64,000 bases of DNA, from the NCBI RefSeq assembly GCF_026410085.1, contig NZ_CP112866.1, forward strand, positions 2,294,001 to 2,358,000, in the 5' to 3' direction. Positions within the stretch are counted from its first letter, which is position 1. Each line of letters starts with the position of its first letter. Positions 9,116-18,033 of the stretch are shown here, piece after piece. Origin of the DNA: Pseudomonas quebecensis (GTDB lineage Bacteria; Pseudomonadota; Gammaproteobacteria; Pseudomonadales; Pseudomonadaceae). The position numbers and the translations under genes are program-made. Under the pieces are notes generated by a model, which did not search any database, had not been told where the DNA came from, and worked only from the letters and a program-made list of their open reading frames with translations.

Positions 9116-9889
9116 ATGATCAAATCACTGGACACATTCCTGCGCGAGATCGACGAGGGCGACTGGGCCGTGATCAGTTCGGCCACCGACTACCCGGAAA
9201 ACTGGGTGATCCCCGACCACAGTCACGAGAAGCACCAACTGTTGTACGCCACCGAGGGTGTGATGGTGGTGCATTCGGCGCACAACCAGTGGACCGTGCC
9301 GCCCCATCGCGGTTTCTGGATGCCCAGCGGTCATGTTCATTCCCTGCGCTGCGTGGGCGCGTTGAAAATGCGCAGCGTGTTCGTGCGTCCCGAAAGTTTC
9401 CCGAATTTGCCGAGCGAGACCAAGGCGGTGAGCATTTCGCCGCTGCTGAGCGAGCTGATCAAGGCATCGGTCAGCCTCAAGCCGCCGTACGCAGAAGACT
9501 CGCGGGACGCGCGCATCATGCACTTGATCCTGGATGAGCTGGCGTTGTTACCGGCCTTGCCACTGTCGCTGCCGCAGCCGGCCGACCCGCGTATCCGGCA
9601 GATCTGCGAGGCCTGGCAGCACGATCCCGGTGATGCCTCCACCGTCGCCCACTGGAGCGCGCGGCTGGCGCTGGACCAGAAAACCATCCAGCGTCTGTTC
9701 CGCAAAGACACCGGTATGACCTTCGGGCAGTGGCGCCAGCAGGCGCGCCTGTTACTGGCATTGGAGCGCATTGCGCTGGGCGAGAAAATCATCGACGTGG
9801 CGCTGACGCTGGGCTACGACAGCCCCAGCGCCTTCACCAGCATGTTCAAGAAACAGTTCGGCAAAACGCCGAGTCAGTTTTTTACCTAA
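9116..9889 (+). CDS. AraC family regulator with N-terminal cupin
   Basis: A 257-residue regulator. Residues about 20-110 form a cupin fold (IPDHSHEKHQLLYATEGVM split at residue 35, and PPHRGFWMPSGHVHSLRCVG), and the last 90 residues hold two HTH motifs (STVAHWSARLALDQKTIQRLFRK and IDVALTLGYDSPSAFTSMFKKQFG). The ATG at 9116 follows AAGG; an upstream start at 9044 would add unrelated residues. It lies divergent from the Fsr-type exporter and probably controls it in response to a small ligand bound in the cupin. Confidence 0.8.
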   Translation: MIKSLDTFLREIDEGDWAVISSATDYPENWVIPDHSHEKHQLLYATEGVMVVHSAHNQWTVPPHRGFWMPSGHVHSLRCVGALKMRSVFVRPESFPNLPSETKAVSISPLLSELIKASVSLKPPYAEDSRDARIMHLILDELALLPALPLSLPQPADPRIRQICEAWQHDPGDASTVAHWSARLALDQKTIQRLFRKDTGMTFGQWRQQARLLLALERIALGEKIIDVALTLGYDSPSAFTSMFKKQFGKTPSQFFT

Positions 9890-9898
9890 GCCGTCGCG

Positions 9899-12451
9899 TC
9901 AGCCCAGCAACCCATGGAACGCAGTGATGTCCAGCGGGCGGCTCAGGAAATAGCCCTGGCCCTCGTCGCAGGCCACCGACTTGAGCATCGCCAAGTGTTC
10001 GGCGGTCTCGATGCCTTCGGCGGTTACCGTCAGCGACAGTGCGCGACCCAGGCCGACGATGGCCTGGATAATAGCCTTGTCATCCTCGCTTTCTTCCAGG
10101 CGATTGAGGAAGCTGCGGTCGATCTTCAGGCCGTCGAACGGGAACGCGCGCAGGTAGCTCAGCGATGAATAGCCGGTGCCGAAATCGTCCATGGCGATGC
10201 GCACCCCAAGCTGCTTGAGGGCATGCATCACTTCCAGCGCGCCGGGAGCGTCTTCGAGCATCACGCTTTCGGTGATTTCCAGCTCGACCCGCGCCGGATC
10301 AATGCCCGAGGCCTGCAACGCCTGCTGCACGCGCTCCACCAGATTGCCGCGCTTGAACTCGGTGGGCGACAGGTTCACCGACACAAACAGCAGGTCCGGC
10401 CAGCGCGCCGCATAAGCACAGGCCGTTTCCAGGACCCAGTCGCTCAGCGCCAGGATCAGCCCGGACTCTTCGGCAATCGGAATAAATGTGTCCGGCGCGA
10501 TCAGCCCACGCACCGGATGTTGCCAACGCACCAGTGCTTCGGCGCCGACCATTTGCCCGTCGGTGATGCGGTAACGCGGCTGGAAGTGCAGGCGCAGTTC
10601 GGCGTGCTTGATCGCGAAGCGCAGGTCGCTTTCCAGGCGGCGCCGCTCGATGATCCGCGCGTTCATTTCCCCGGAGTAGAAACGCCAGGTATTACGCCCC
10701 GCGGACTTGGCTTCATAGAGCGCAATGTCGGCATAGCGCAACAGCTCGGTTACGTTGCCGGCGTCATTGGGCGCCAGGGCGATACCGATGCTGGCGCTGA
10801 TAAACACCTCCTGCTCGTCGATCCGCACGGCCTGCTCGATGGAGGCGATCAAGCGTCGACACAGGTTCTCGACCTCGTCCTGGGTGCCGGCATCGCTGAG
10901 GATCAACACAAACTCATCGCCGCCGACCCTGGCCACCAGATCGCCATGGCGCACACAATCGGCCAGGCGCCCGGAAACCTCGTTGAGCACCCGGTCGCCG
11001 GCGGCGTGACCGAGCAGGTCGTTGACCGGTTTGAAGCGGTCCAGGTCCAGGCTGAGCATCACCAGCGGACGGTCCGGAGATGGCAAGGTCTTGAGCTTGC
11101 CATTGAGGAATGCCTGCAGGCGCGTGCGGTTGGCCAGCCCGGTGAGCGCGTCATGCTGGGACAGGAACTCGATACGCCGACGTGCCTCGACTTCTTCGGT
11201 GACGTCCGTAGCGGTGCCACGAAAACCCCCACAAGGCATTTCCCGCGCGGCCAGGCGGGTCATGCGCTCCTGGCCCTGGGCATCTACGTAGCGACATTGC
11301 AGGCTCAAGTCCGGACGGCGCTCGGGGTCGCCCAGCCATTGCGAGAGCAGGCCTGCCTCGGTGCCGAGCAGGTCAACCATGGCCGCGCCGATCCAGGCGT
11401 GGCGGTCCAGCCCGGTGACACTCTGGAAACGCTCCGACAGGTAAGTGAAGCGCCAGTGTGCGTCGATTTCCCAGACCCAGTCGGAGCTGGCCTCCACCAC
11501 GTCGCGAAAACGCGCTTCGCTGGTGGCCAAGGCGTTCTGGCTGTTCTGCAGCGAGGCATGGCTGGCATCCAGGGCCAAGGCGTCCGCCGTGGCCCGGCGT
11601 GAAATCACCCAGGCCATCAGGCACACCAGCAATGCGGCCAGGCTCAGCAGCGGCAGGCCAATGCCTATAAGGCGCAGGCCGGGACGTTCGGGGTCCCAAT
11701 GCAGGCTGCCGGCGTCGCCGTTTTCGCCCAGGGGCACCAGCAGCACATTGCCGATGTCATCGGGCGTGGCGATGTGCAGATTGTTCACGCCGAATTCACG
11801 GCCGATTAGCGCCAGCTTGTCGGCGGTGAGCAGGTCGACGAACACCAGCACCGAGGGCAGCCGGCCATCGACGGTGACCGTGGGATCGGTGCCTGGGGTG
11901 ATGGCTGCGGCGGCCACCAGCGCGGGGCTGCCGCGTACGTTGATAAAACGCGTGACCGGAGCCTGGTCCTCGGCACCGGCGCGGGCCTGCTCAAGAATGC
12001 CGGTGATGGGCTGCCCCAGCCATTGGCTGAGTTCGACGCTCTGCATTTCGCCCTCGACCACGGCGTAGACCGTCTGGTCGGCCTCGTTGACCACAAACAG
12101 CCCCTGGAAGCCGAAGTCCTTGAACAGCGTCGGGCCGACGTTTTCACGCACGTAGGCCCATTCCGTGTCGACGGTGACGTGCAGGTGCTTGTAGGCATCG
12201 CTCCAGAACGCGTAGTCCTTGACGGTCAAGCGCAGGGATTTTTCCAGCGACTGCATGGCTTTGCGCGTATAAAAAGCGCTTTCGACTTGCTCGGTGTGGT
12301 CCAGGTCGTGCGCGATGTACACCAGAGAATAAGCCGCTGCGATAAACACACACGCCAACAAGGCCATGAAATTGAGCAGTGAGGTGCGGGTCAGCGAAAG
12401 GCTGGTGCGGGTGGACAGGGTACGGACGATAGGAGCGAGAGTATTTGGCAT
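9899..12451 (-). CDS. CHASE4-PAS-GGDEF-EAL c-di-GMP enzyme
   Basis: An 850-residue membrane protein. A first helix (about residues 20-45) and a second near residue 275 flank a periplasmic CHASE4 sensor (SLRLTVKDYAFWSDAYKHL is its signature). Then come a PAS domain (FRDVVEASSDWVWEIDAHWRFTYLS split at residue 330), a GGDEF domain with intact RVGGDEFVLIL, and an EAL domain with EALVRWQHP, DDFGTGYSSLSYL and LKIDRSF. Both the cyclase and phosphodiesterase motifs are intact, so either or both activities are possible. The start at 12449-12451 was chosen; an alternative ATG lies 30 bases upstream. Directly upstream is a truncated hydrolase fragment, so its promoter region may be newly joined. Confidence 0.85.
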   Translation of the reverse strand: MPNTLAPIVRTLSTRTSLSLTRTSLLNFMALLACVFIAAAYSLVYIAHDLDHTEQVESAFYTRKAMQSLEKSLRLTVKDYAFWSDAYKHLHVTVDTEWAYVRENVGPTLFKDFGFQGLFVVNEADQTVYAVVEGEMQSVELSQWLGQPITGILEQARAGAEDQAPVTRFINVRGSPALVAAAAITPGTDPTVTVDGRLPSVLVFVDLLTADKLALIGREFGVNNLHIATPDDIGNVLLVPLGENGDAGSLHWDPERPGLRLIGIGLPLLSLAALLVCLMAWVISRRATADALALDASHASLQNSQNALATSEARFRDVVEASSDWVWEIDAHWRFTYLSERFQSVTGLDRHAWIGAAMVDLLGTEAGLLSQWLGDPERRPDLSLQCRYVDAQGQERMTRLAAREMPCGGFRGTATDVTEEVEARRRIEFLSQHDALTGLANRTRLQAFLNGKLKTLPSPDRPLVMLSLDLDRFKPVNDLLGHAAGDRVLNEVSGRLADCVRHGDLVARVGGDEFVLILSDAGTQDEVENLCRRLIASIEQAVRIDEQEVFISASIGIALAPNDAGNVTELLRYADIALYEAKSAGRNTWRFYSGEMNARIIERRRLESDLRFAIKHAELRLHFQPRYRITDGQMVGAEALVRWQHPVRGLIAPDTFIPIAEESGLILALSDWVLETACAYAARWPDLLFVSVNLSPTEFKRGNLVERVQQALQASGIDPARVELEITESVMLEDAPGALEVMHALKQLGVRIAMDDFGTGYSSLSYLRAFPFDGLKIDRSFLNRLEESEDDKAIIQAIVGLGRALSLTVTAEGIETAEHLAMLKSVACDEGQGYFLSRPLDITAFHGLLG

Positions 12452-12528
12452 TATTTCCCGCAGGGCGTCGCTGCAAGTCATGGATATGACAGTTTATCGG
12501 CGCTCCCTCAGAAATATTTAGGTCGATC

Positions 12529-12740
12529 TTGGCCGCCGCAATCGCGAAGCTGCCGCTGCCGCAGATACCGATCACGCCGATGCGTTCGCGGTCGACCATG
12601 GGCCGAGTGCCCAGGAAATCCATGGCGGCACTGAAATCCTCGACATACAGGTCAGGCAGCACGGTATTGCGCGGCTGGCCGGCGCTTTCGCCCCAGAACG
12701 AGAGGTCCAGGGACAGCGTGCGATTGCCCGGCATGTGCCA
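12529..12740 (-). pseudogene. Alpha/beta hydrolase fragment (both ends missing)
   Basis: On the minus strand this stretch encodes about 70 residues typical of the core of dienelactone-hydrolase-like alpha/beta hydrolases: LSLDLSFWGESAGQPRN, then the helix YVEDFSAAMDFLGTRP and the nucleophile elbow GVIGICGSGSFAIAAAKID. The family is about 300 residues long, so both the N-terminal third and everything after the elbow (catalytic Asp and His) are missing. Homology stops near 12529 at the diguanylate cyclase upstream region and near 12740 where an AraC fragment begins on the other strand. This is the remnant of a deletion. Confidence 0.7.
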
Positions 12741-13581
12741 GGCCCCGGCGACAGCCCGATGCCGATTCCAGGCCTGGGTTTCTATCGACGTGAATGGCCG
12801 CAGCCTCCAGTGGTGTGCATGGTCGAGCCATGCATCGTGCTGGTGGCGCAGGGCGAAAAAGCAGTTGTGGGTCGGCGGCCATGGCTACGGCTATGACCCT
12901 GCGCGCTTCCTGCTGACGTCCCTGGATATTCCGGCCAATTCCGAGGTGGTGCGCGCCAGCGCCGAGCAGCCGTGCCTGGGCCTGACCTTCAAGCTCGACC
13001 TGCGCATGCTTGCGGAGTTGATCGCCCAGGGCGAGACGCCGCCCACCCGTGAGCGGGCCGCATTGACAGGCGTAGGTATCGGCACCGTCACCGGCGGCCT
13101 GCTCGATGGGGTCGCGCGTCTGGTGGCGTTGCTGGATGAACCCGCCGCTATCCCGGTGCTCGCGCCGTTGATCCAGCGCGAGATCCATTATCGGCTCCTG
13201 CAGAGCGATCAGGCCGGTCGCCTGCGACGCATCTGTGCCGTGGACGGGCAGGGCTATCGCATCGCCAAAGCCATCGACTGGTTAAAGCTCAACTACGACG
13301 CGACGCTGCGTGTGGATGAGCTGGCGGCGCGGCTGCAGATGAGTGCGGCCACGTTCCACCATCACTTTCGCCAGCTGACGGCGATGAGCCCGTTGCAGTA
13401 TCAGAAATGGTTGCGCTTGAACGAGGCACGCCGGTTGATGCTCAACGAGCATCACGACGTTTCCAGCGCGGCCTTCAGGGTGGGGTATGAAAGCCCGTCG
13501 CAATTCAGCCGCGAATACAGTCGACTGTTCGGCTTGCCGCCCAAGCGCGATATCGCCGGGCTGCGCCGAGGCATCCACTAG
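12690..13581 (+). pseudogene. AraC family regulator, frameshifted and 5'-truncated
   Basis: An AraC_N/HTH_18 type regulator (family about 300 residues). The N-terminal domain is read in one frame as DSPMPIPGLGFYRREWPQPP, then CMVEPCIVLVAQGEK, and continues one base out of frame as QLWVGGHGYGYDPARFLL. The shift falls in the A5 run at 12856-12860; removing one A restores GEKQLW. The 5' end runs into the hydrolase fragment and no good start is seen (first ATG in frame is 12759). The C-terminal HTH pair (LRVDELAARLQMSAATFHHH and SSAAFRVGYESPSQFSREY) is intact. The original arrangement was probably a regulator divergent from the hydrolase, with the 5' ends of both deleted. The run could also be a sequencing error. 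Confidence 0.7.
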
Positions 13582-14084
13582 CGCTCGTGGGCAGTGAGGT
13601 TGGCGAAGAAGATGCAGCCGATCAGGCGCGCGAACAGGCTCAGGGTTTCGGCGAGGTTGGGGTCGTCGAACAGCATCGCCTTGGAGTCCAGCGCACACAG
13701 CGCACCGAACAGACGGCCGTCGGGCAGGAAAATCGGAGCACCGGCGTAGCTCTCGATGGCGTACTGCTTGACCACCGGGCGCGTGGCGAAGCGGCCGTTC
13801 TGACTGACCTGGGGGATGAACAGGGTCTGCGGGTTGATGCAGAACTCACTGCACAGCGTAGTTTCCAGATCGAGCACGTCATCCGGATGGATGCCCATGT
13901 CGAAAGGGTCATGCACCGAGCACACCACCCATTCCAGGTCGGTGAATTTGGCGATGCCGGCAAAGCGCATGCCGGTCAGACGCGTGACGAGTTGCAGGAT
14001 GCTGGTGGTGGCTTCGATTTCGGCGATGGCGGCGCGTTCTTCCGGGCTGAGCAATGACAGTGGTGCGGTGACGCTGGAAAGCAT
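13578..14084 (-). CDS. Stand-alone GAF domain protein
   Basis: A 168-residue cytoplasmic protein that is a single GAF domain after a short helix (SPEERAAIAEIEATTSILQLV). The core reads FAGIAKFTDLEWVVCSVHD, then LETTLCSEF and a late YAGAPIFLPDGRLFGALCALD, the FGTLC-type motif typical of phytochrome-related GAFs. No output domain is attached. The ATG at 14082-14084 was chosen because the longer frame to 14126 adds a histidine-rich leader unlike the family. It overlaps the 3' end of the AraC remnant by four bases, tail to tail. Ligand and partner are unknown. Confidence 0.75.
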   Translation of the reverse strand: MLSSVTAPLSLLSPEERAAIAEIEATTSILQLVTRLTGMRFAGIAKFTDLEWVVCSVHDPFDMGIHPDDVLDLETTLCSEFCINPQTLFIPQVSQNGRFATRPVVKQYAIESYAGAPIFLPDGRLFGALCALDSKAMLFDDPNLAETLSLFARLIGCIFFANLTAHER

Positions 14085-14135
14085 GCTGAACACTCCAAAG
14101 GCGCGGTGGTGGTGGCCACCGCGCACGGACAGGTC

Positions 14136-15638
14136 TTAGTTGATGCGAGGATGCTGTTGCACCAGGTTTTCACGCTTGGCTTCAAGCTCGGCGATCTCGG
14201 CGTCGATATCTTCGATCTTCTGCTCGATATTGTCATGGTGTTCTTGCAGCAGTTCCTTGGCTTCTTCCATGTCCGAGGCAGCCGGAGCCGCACCGCGCAG
14301 AGGGCGGTTGGCGGTTTCTTTCATCGTCAGGCCGGTGATCAGGCCGACCACCGCAAACGCCATCAGGTAGTAAGCGGGCATGTACAAGTCATTGGTGGTT
14401 TCCACCAGCCAGGCGACGGCGGTCGGCGTCAGGCCTGCGATCAGCACCGAGACGTTGAACGCGCTGGCCAGCGCGCTGTAGCGCAGGTGCGTGGGGAACA
14501 TCGCCGGCAGGGTGGAAGCCATGACGCCGATAAAGAAGTTCAGCACGATGGCCAGGATCAACAGCCCCGCGAAGATCAGACCGATCTTGCCGCTGGTGAT
14601 CAGCATAAAGGCCGGGATCGCCAGCAACAGCAGGCCGATGCTGCCGGCAATAATGAAGGGTTTGCGGCCGATCTTGTCACTGACAAATCCGATGAACGGT
14701 TGCACGAACAGCATGCCGACCATGATCGCGATGATGATCAGCACACCGCTGTTTTCTTTGTAATGCAGATTGTGGGACAGATAGCTCGGCATGTACGTGA
14801 GCAGCATGTAGTACGTCACGTTGGTCGCCGCCACGATGCCGATACACGTGAGCAGGCTGCGCCAGTGTTTGGTGGCGACTTCCTTGAACGAGACTTTCGG
14901 GCCGTGGGACAGGCCTTCGCGGTCGCCTTGTTCGAGGCTGTCCATGTGCTGCTGGAACGCCGGAGTTTCTTCCAGTGCGTGGCGCAGATACAGACCAATC
15001 ATGCCCAGAGGCAGGGCAAGGAAGAACGGCAGGCGCCAGCCCCAGGACTCGAACTGGGCTTCGCCGAGGATGCTGGAGATCAGCACCACCACACCGGCGC
15101 CGAGCACGAAGCCGGCGATGGAACCGAAGTCCAGCCAACTGCCGAGGAAGCCGCGCTTACGGTCCGGCGCGTATTCGGCGACGAAGATCGATGCGCCGGT
15201 GTATTCACCGCCCACCGAGAAACCTTGCGCCATCTTGCACAGCAGCAACAGGATCGGCGCCCAGATGCCGATGCTGTCGTAGCCGGGGATGAGGCCGATG
15301 GCGAAGGTGCTCAGCGACATGATCACGATGGTCGCCGCCAGGACTTTCTGCCGCCCATACTTGTCGCCCAGGGCGCCGAAGAACAGGCCACCCAGCGGAC
15401 GAATCAAAAACGGTACAGAGAAGGTGGCCAGCGCGGCGATCATTTGCACGCTGGGCGAAGCGTCCGGGAAAAACACCTTGCCCAGCACATAGGCGACAAA
15501 CCCGTAGACGCCAAAGTCGAACCATTCCATGGCGTTACCCAGTGCAGCGGCGGTGATCGCCTTGCGCATCTTGGTGTCATCGACAATGGTGATGTCATTC
15601 AATCCGATGGGATTGACGCTTTTCTTACGTGATTTCAT
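14136..15638 (-). CDS. proP: Proline/betaine-type MHS family MFS symporter
   Basis: A 500-residue metabolite:H+ symporter of the MFS. The first helix region NAMEWFDFGVYGFVAYVLGK, the loop GALGDKYGRQKVL, and GFSVGGEYTGASIFVAEYAP are hallmarks of ProP and its relatives. The C-terminus carries a charged tail, EEAKELLQEHHDNIEQKIED then IDAEIAELEAKRENLV, with the heptad pattern of the antiparallel coiled coil that tunes osmotic activation in ProP. It should import proline, betaine and similar osmoprotectants. The ATG at 15636-15638 was chosen since the longer frame adds a hydrophobic leader not found in ProP. Confidence 0.85.
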   Translation of the reverse strand: MKSRKKSVNPIGLNDITIVDDTKMRKAITAAALGNAMEWFDFGVYGFVAYVLGKVFFPDASPSVQMIAALATFSVPFLIRPLGGLFFGALGDKYGRQKVLAATIVIMSLSTFAIGLIPGYDSIGIWAPILLLLCKMAQGFSVGGEYTGASIFVAEYAPDRKRGFLGSWLDFGSIAGFVLGAGVVVLISSILGEAQFESWGWRLPFFLALPLGMIGLYLRHALEETPAFQQHMDSLEQGDREGLSHGPKVSFKEVATKHWRSLLTCIGIVAATNVTYYMLLTYMPSYLSHNLHYKENSGVLIIIAIMVGMLFVQPFIGFVSDKIGRKPFIIAGSIGLLLLAIPAFMLITSGKIGLIFAGLLILAIVLNFFIGVMASTLPAMFPTHLRYSALASAFNVSVLIAGLTPTAVAWLVETTNDLYMPAYYLMAFAVVGLITGLTMKETANRPLRGAAPAASDMEEAKELLQEHHDNIEQKIEDIDAEIAELEAKRENLVQQHPRIN

Positions 15639-15792
15639 GCGGACCACTCTAAAACAGAACAGGGGAGGTGCTATCACTGCGATAGCACCGCTCTGTCACT
15701 TCAGATACAAGTGCATGCGAAATAATTCACCGCTATTTGCGTTTTTTTGCGGATAGGGTGAGTGGCCTTAACCCCTAAGGAGCAATCAGCGA

Positions 15793-16323
15793 ATGTCGTC
15801 CAGCAACTCACGCCTGGTTTACCGTGCGCCCCAACCCGATGATGTGCAGCGATTGTTCGCGATCTTCGGCGACCCCCAGACGAACCTGTTCAACCCGGCG
15901 GGGCCTATGCAGCATTGGGCGGATGCACAACGGCTGCTCGACAGATGGATGGCGCAGTGGGCCAGCGGCGGCTACGGCTGGTGGGCGATTGCCCATCGCG
16001 ACACGCCGTGCCACATCATCGGCTTTGGTGGTATCGCGCCTATGAATTACCTCGGCCAGCAGCGTATCAACCTTGGCTATCGCTTTGCCGTTCAGGCCTG
16101 GGGGCAGGGCTATGCCACCGAACTGGGCCGCGACGCGCTGACACTGGCGTTCGAAACCCTCCAATTGCCCGAAGTGTTCGGGCTGGTGCGTCCGGACCAC
16201 ACGGCGTCGATCCGCGTGCTGGAGAAGATCGGCATGCAGCGCCACGGCCTGCTCGACGACGTTCCCGGCCAGGCACCGAGCCTGGTGCTGCGGGTTTGCC
16301 GCCCAGCGACTGAACCGGCCTGA
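15793..16323 (+). CDS. GNAT family N-acetyltransferase (RimJ/RimL-like)
   Basis: A 176-residue GNAT protein. It begins LVYRAPQPDDVQRLFAIFGD, has the central strand CHIIGFGGIAPMN, the acetyl-CoA loop YRFAVQAWGQGYATELGRDAL and the RimL-type LVRPDHTASIRVLEKIGMQRHG. This subgroup acetylates amino groups of proteins or small amines. AAGGAG lies ten bases before the ATG. It is a single gene; a REP element lies just downstream at about 16343. Confidence 0.8.
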   Translation: MSSSNSRLVYRAPQPDDVQRLFAIFGDPQTNLFNPAGPMQHWADAQRLLDRWMAQWASGGYGWWAIAHRDTPCHIIGFGGIAPMNYLGQQRINLGYRFAVQAWGQGYATELGRDALTLAFETLQLPEVFGLVRPDHTASIRVLEKIGMQRHGLLDDVPGQAPSLVLRVCRPATEPA

Positions 16324-16342
16324 GCAGGGCCGACCAACAGCT

Positions 16343-16390
16343 CTGTGGCGAGCGGGCTTGCCCCGCGCTGGATTGCGCAGCAGCCCTCAA
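16343..16390 (+). repeat. REP palindrome
   Basis: A single REP of the Pseudomonas type, with CTGTGGCGAGCGGGCTTGCC followed by CGCGCTGGATTGCGCAGCAG. It matches the copies near 31.9, 37.85, 38.05 and 48.9 kb. It sits directly after a stop codon, as these elements usually do. Confidence 0.7.
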
Positions 16391-16436
16391 AAGCACACCG
16401 CGTTTCTCCCGCTGATGAAACGGTAATTACCCGCCT

Positions 16437-16539
16437 TGTCATCATATGACCTTGCTTGAACGAGGCTGCCTAATTTACCGGTAATGCCGGATTGACAGCG
16501 TCCACGCGGCCCGATATAAAAGCCGCAGTTGTACGACGA
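16437..16539. promoter_or_regulatory. Candidate GntR (FadR-type) operators upstream of exuT
   Basis: TTGTACGACGA at 16529-16539 fits the FadR-subfamily consensus TNGTNNNACNA exactly. A symmetric GTCAT-CAT-ATGAC lies about 90 bp upstream (start near 16438). Hexuronate transporters are commonly repressed by FadR-type regulators (ExuR/UxuR), but no such regulator is in this window, so this is a prediction. Confidence 0.4.
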
Positions 16540-16587
16540 CATATGACGTTGCGTATGTCCTATCTAACAAAAATAAAAAGTGATGCC

Positions 16588-17991
16588 ATGAATCTAAGCG
16601 AGCCCATCAAAGCCCATCGTGTCGGCCAGGCCGTCGGCAACTATCGTTGGACCATCTGCGCGATGCTGTTTTTCGCCACGACCGTCAACTACCTCGACCG
16701 CCAGGTGCTCAGCCTGCTGGCGCCGCAGTTGTCGACGCAATTCGGCTGGAGCAACACCGATTACGCCAACATCGCCGCCGTGTTCCAGTTTGTGTATGCC
16801 ATTTCCATGCTGTTCGCCGGACGCTTCGTCGACAAAATCGGTACCAAGGCGGCCTATGTGATCGCCATCGCCATTTGGTCCACGGGTGCGGTGATGCATG
16901 CGTTCTCCGTGCCGATGGGCGAGGGCATCGCCGCCATCAGCGGCGCCATCGGGCTGGCAGTGATCCCGGTGTCGATTGCCGGCTTCATGCTGTCCCGCGC
17001 GGTGCTGGCGGTTGGTGAGGCGGGTAACTTCCCGATTGCGATCAAGGCTACCGCTGAATACTTCCCCAAAAAAGAACGCTCGCTGGCCACCGGTATCTTC
17101 AACTCCGGTGCCAACGTCGGTGCGATCCTGGCGCCGATCTGCGTACCGCTGATCGCCGGCCTGTGGGGCTGGGAAGCCTCCTTCATCGTGATCGGCATGC
17201 TCGGTTTCGTATGGGTAGCGGTATGGATCGGGCTGTATCAGAAGCCTGAAGAGCAGAAACGCCTGTCGGCCGAGGAGTTGGCTTACATCCGCAGCGACCA
17301 GACCGTTCAGCCGTTCGCCCAGGCACCTGCAGGCGCCACGCCGAAAAAAGTCTCGTGGTTCAAGTTGCTCACTTATCGCCAAACCTGGGCCTTTGCGTTC
17401 GGCAAGTTCATGACCGACGGCGTGTGGTGGTTTTTCCTGTTCTGGTTGCCCACCTACCTGGCGGCGCAATACGGCATGAAAGGCGCCGATATCGTGATGC
17501 CCCTGGCCGTGCTGTACAGCATGACCATGGTCGGCAGCATCGGCGGCGGCTGGTTCCCCAGCTACTTCATGGCCCGAGGCGACGCCCCGTACGACGGCCG
17601 CATGAAAGCCATGCTGGTGATTGCGCTGTTCCCATTGGTGGTCCTGCTGGCGCAGCCGTTGGGCTACATCAGCTTCTGGGTGCCGGTATTGTTGATCGGC
17701 GTCGGTGCTTCGGCGCACCAGGCATGGTCGTGCAACATCTTCACCACGGTGTCCGATATGTTTCCGCAGAAAACCGTGGCCTCGGTAGTTGGCATTGGCG
17801 GCATGGCCGGCGGGCTGGGCGGTGTAGTGATGACCAAGATCGGCGGCTGGGTATTTGACTACTACAAGTCCATCAATGACATCCACACCGGCTACATGAT
17901 CATGTTCGCGATCTGTGCCCTGGCGTATCTGGTGGCCTGGAGCGTGATGAAGACCCTGGTGCCACGCCACAAGGAAATCACTGACCTGTAA
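16588..17991 (+). CDS. exuT: Hexuronate/anion:cation symporter family MFS transporter
   Basis: A 467-residue MFS protein of the ACS group. TTVNYLDRQVLSLLAPQLST in helix 1, the loop GRFVDKIGTKAAYVIAIAIW, the RAVLAVGEAGNFPIAIKATAEYFPKKERSL region (split here near residue 165) and a second-half GVWWFFLFWLPTYLAAQYG segment are typical of ExuT and GudP. It should import hexuronates such as galacturonate or glucuronate with protons; a sugar acid like glucarate is possible. The ATG at 16588 gives the family start. It is monocistronic, with catabolic genes not in the window. Confidence 0.8.
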   Translation: MNLSEPIKAHRVGQAVGNYRWTICAMLFFATTVNYLDRQVLSLLAPQLSTQFGWSNTDYANIAAVFQFVYAISMLFAGRFVDKIGTKAAYVIAIAIWSTGAVMHAFSVPMGEGIAAISGAIGLAVIPVSIAGFMLSRAVLAVGEAGNFPIAIKATAEYFPKKERSLATGIFNSGANVGAILAPICVPLIAGLWGWEASFIVIGMLGFVWVAVWIGLYQKPEEQKRLSAEELAYIRSDQTVQPFAQAPAGATPKKVSWFKLLTYRQTWAFAFGKFMTDGVWWFFLFWLPTYLAAQYGMKGADIVMPLAVLYSMTMVGSIGGGWFPSYFMARGDAPYDGRMKAMLVIALFPLVVLLAQPLGYISFWVPVLLIGVGASAHQAWSCNIFTTVSDMFPQKTVASVVGIGGMAGGLGGVVMTKIGGWVFDYYKSINDIHTGYMIMFAICALAYLVAWSVMKTLVPRHKEITDL

Positions 17992-17997
17992 ATCAAT

Positions 17998-18026
17998 CTG
18001 CCGGAGCGGGCACACCGCTCCGGCAG
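17998..18026. terminator. Bidirectional hairpin between exuT and sugar dehydrogenase
   Basis: Perfect 12-base arms CTGCCGGAGCGG (17998-18009) and CCGCTCCGGCAG (18015-18026) around the loop GCACA. It lies in the 42-bp gap between two convergent genes, where a shared terminator is expected. The T tract is poor on both strands. Confidence 0.6.
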
Positions 18027-18033
18027 CGCGCGA

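Noticed and set aside
14106..15632. Long open frame antisense to proP
   Set aside because: Rich in Asp, Gln and His with no domain; ProP motifs on the other strand are decisive.
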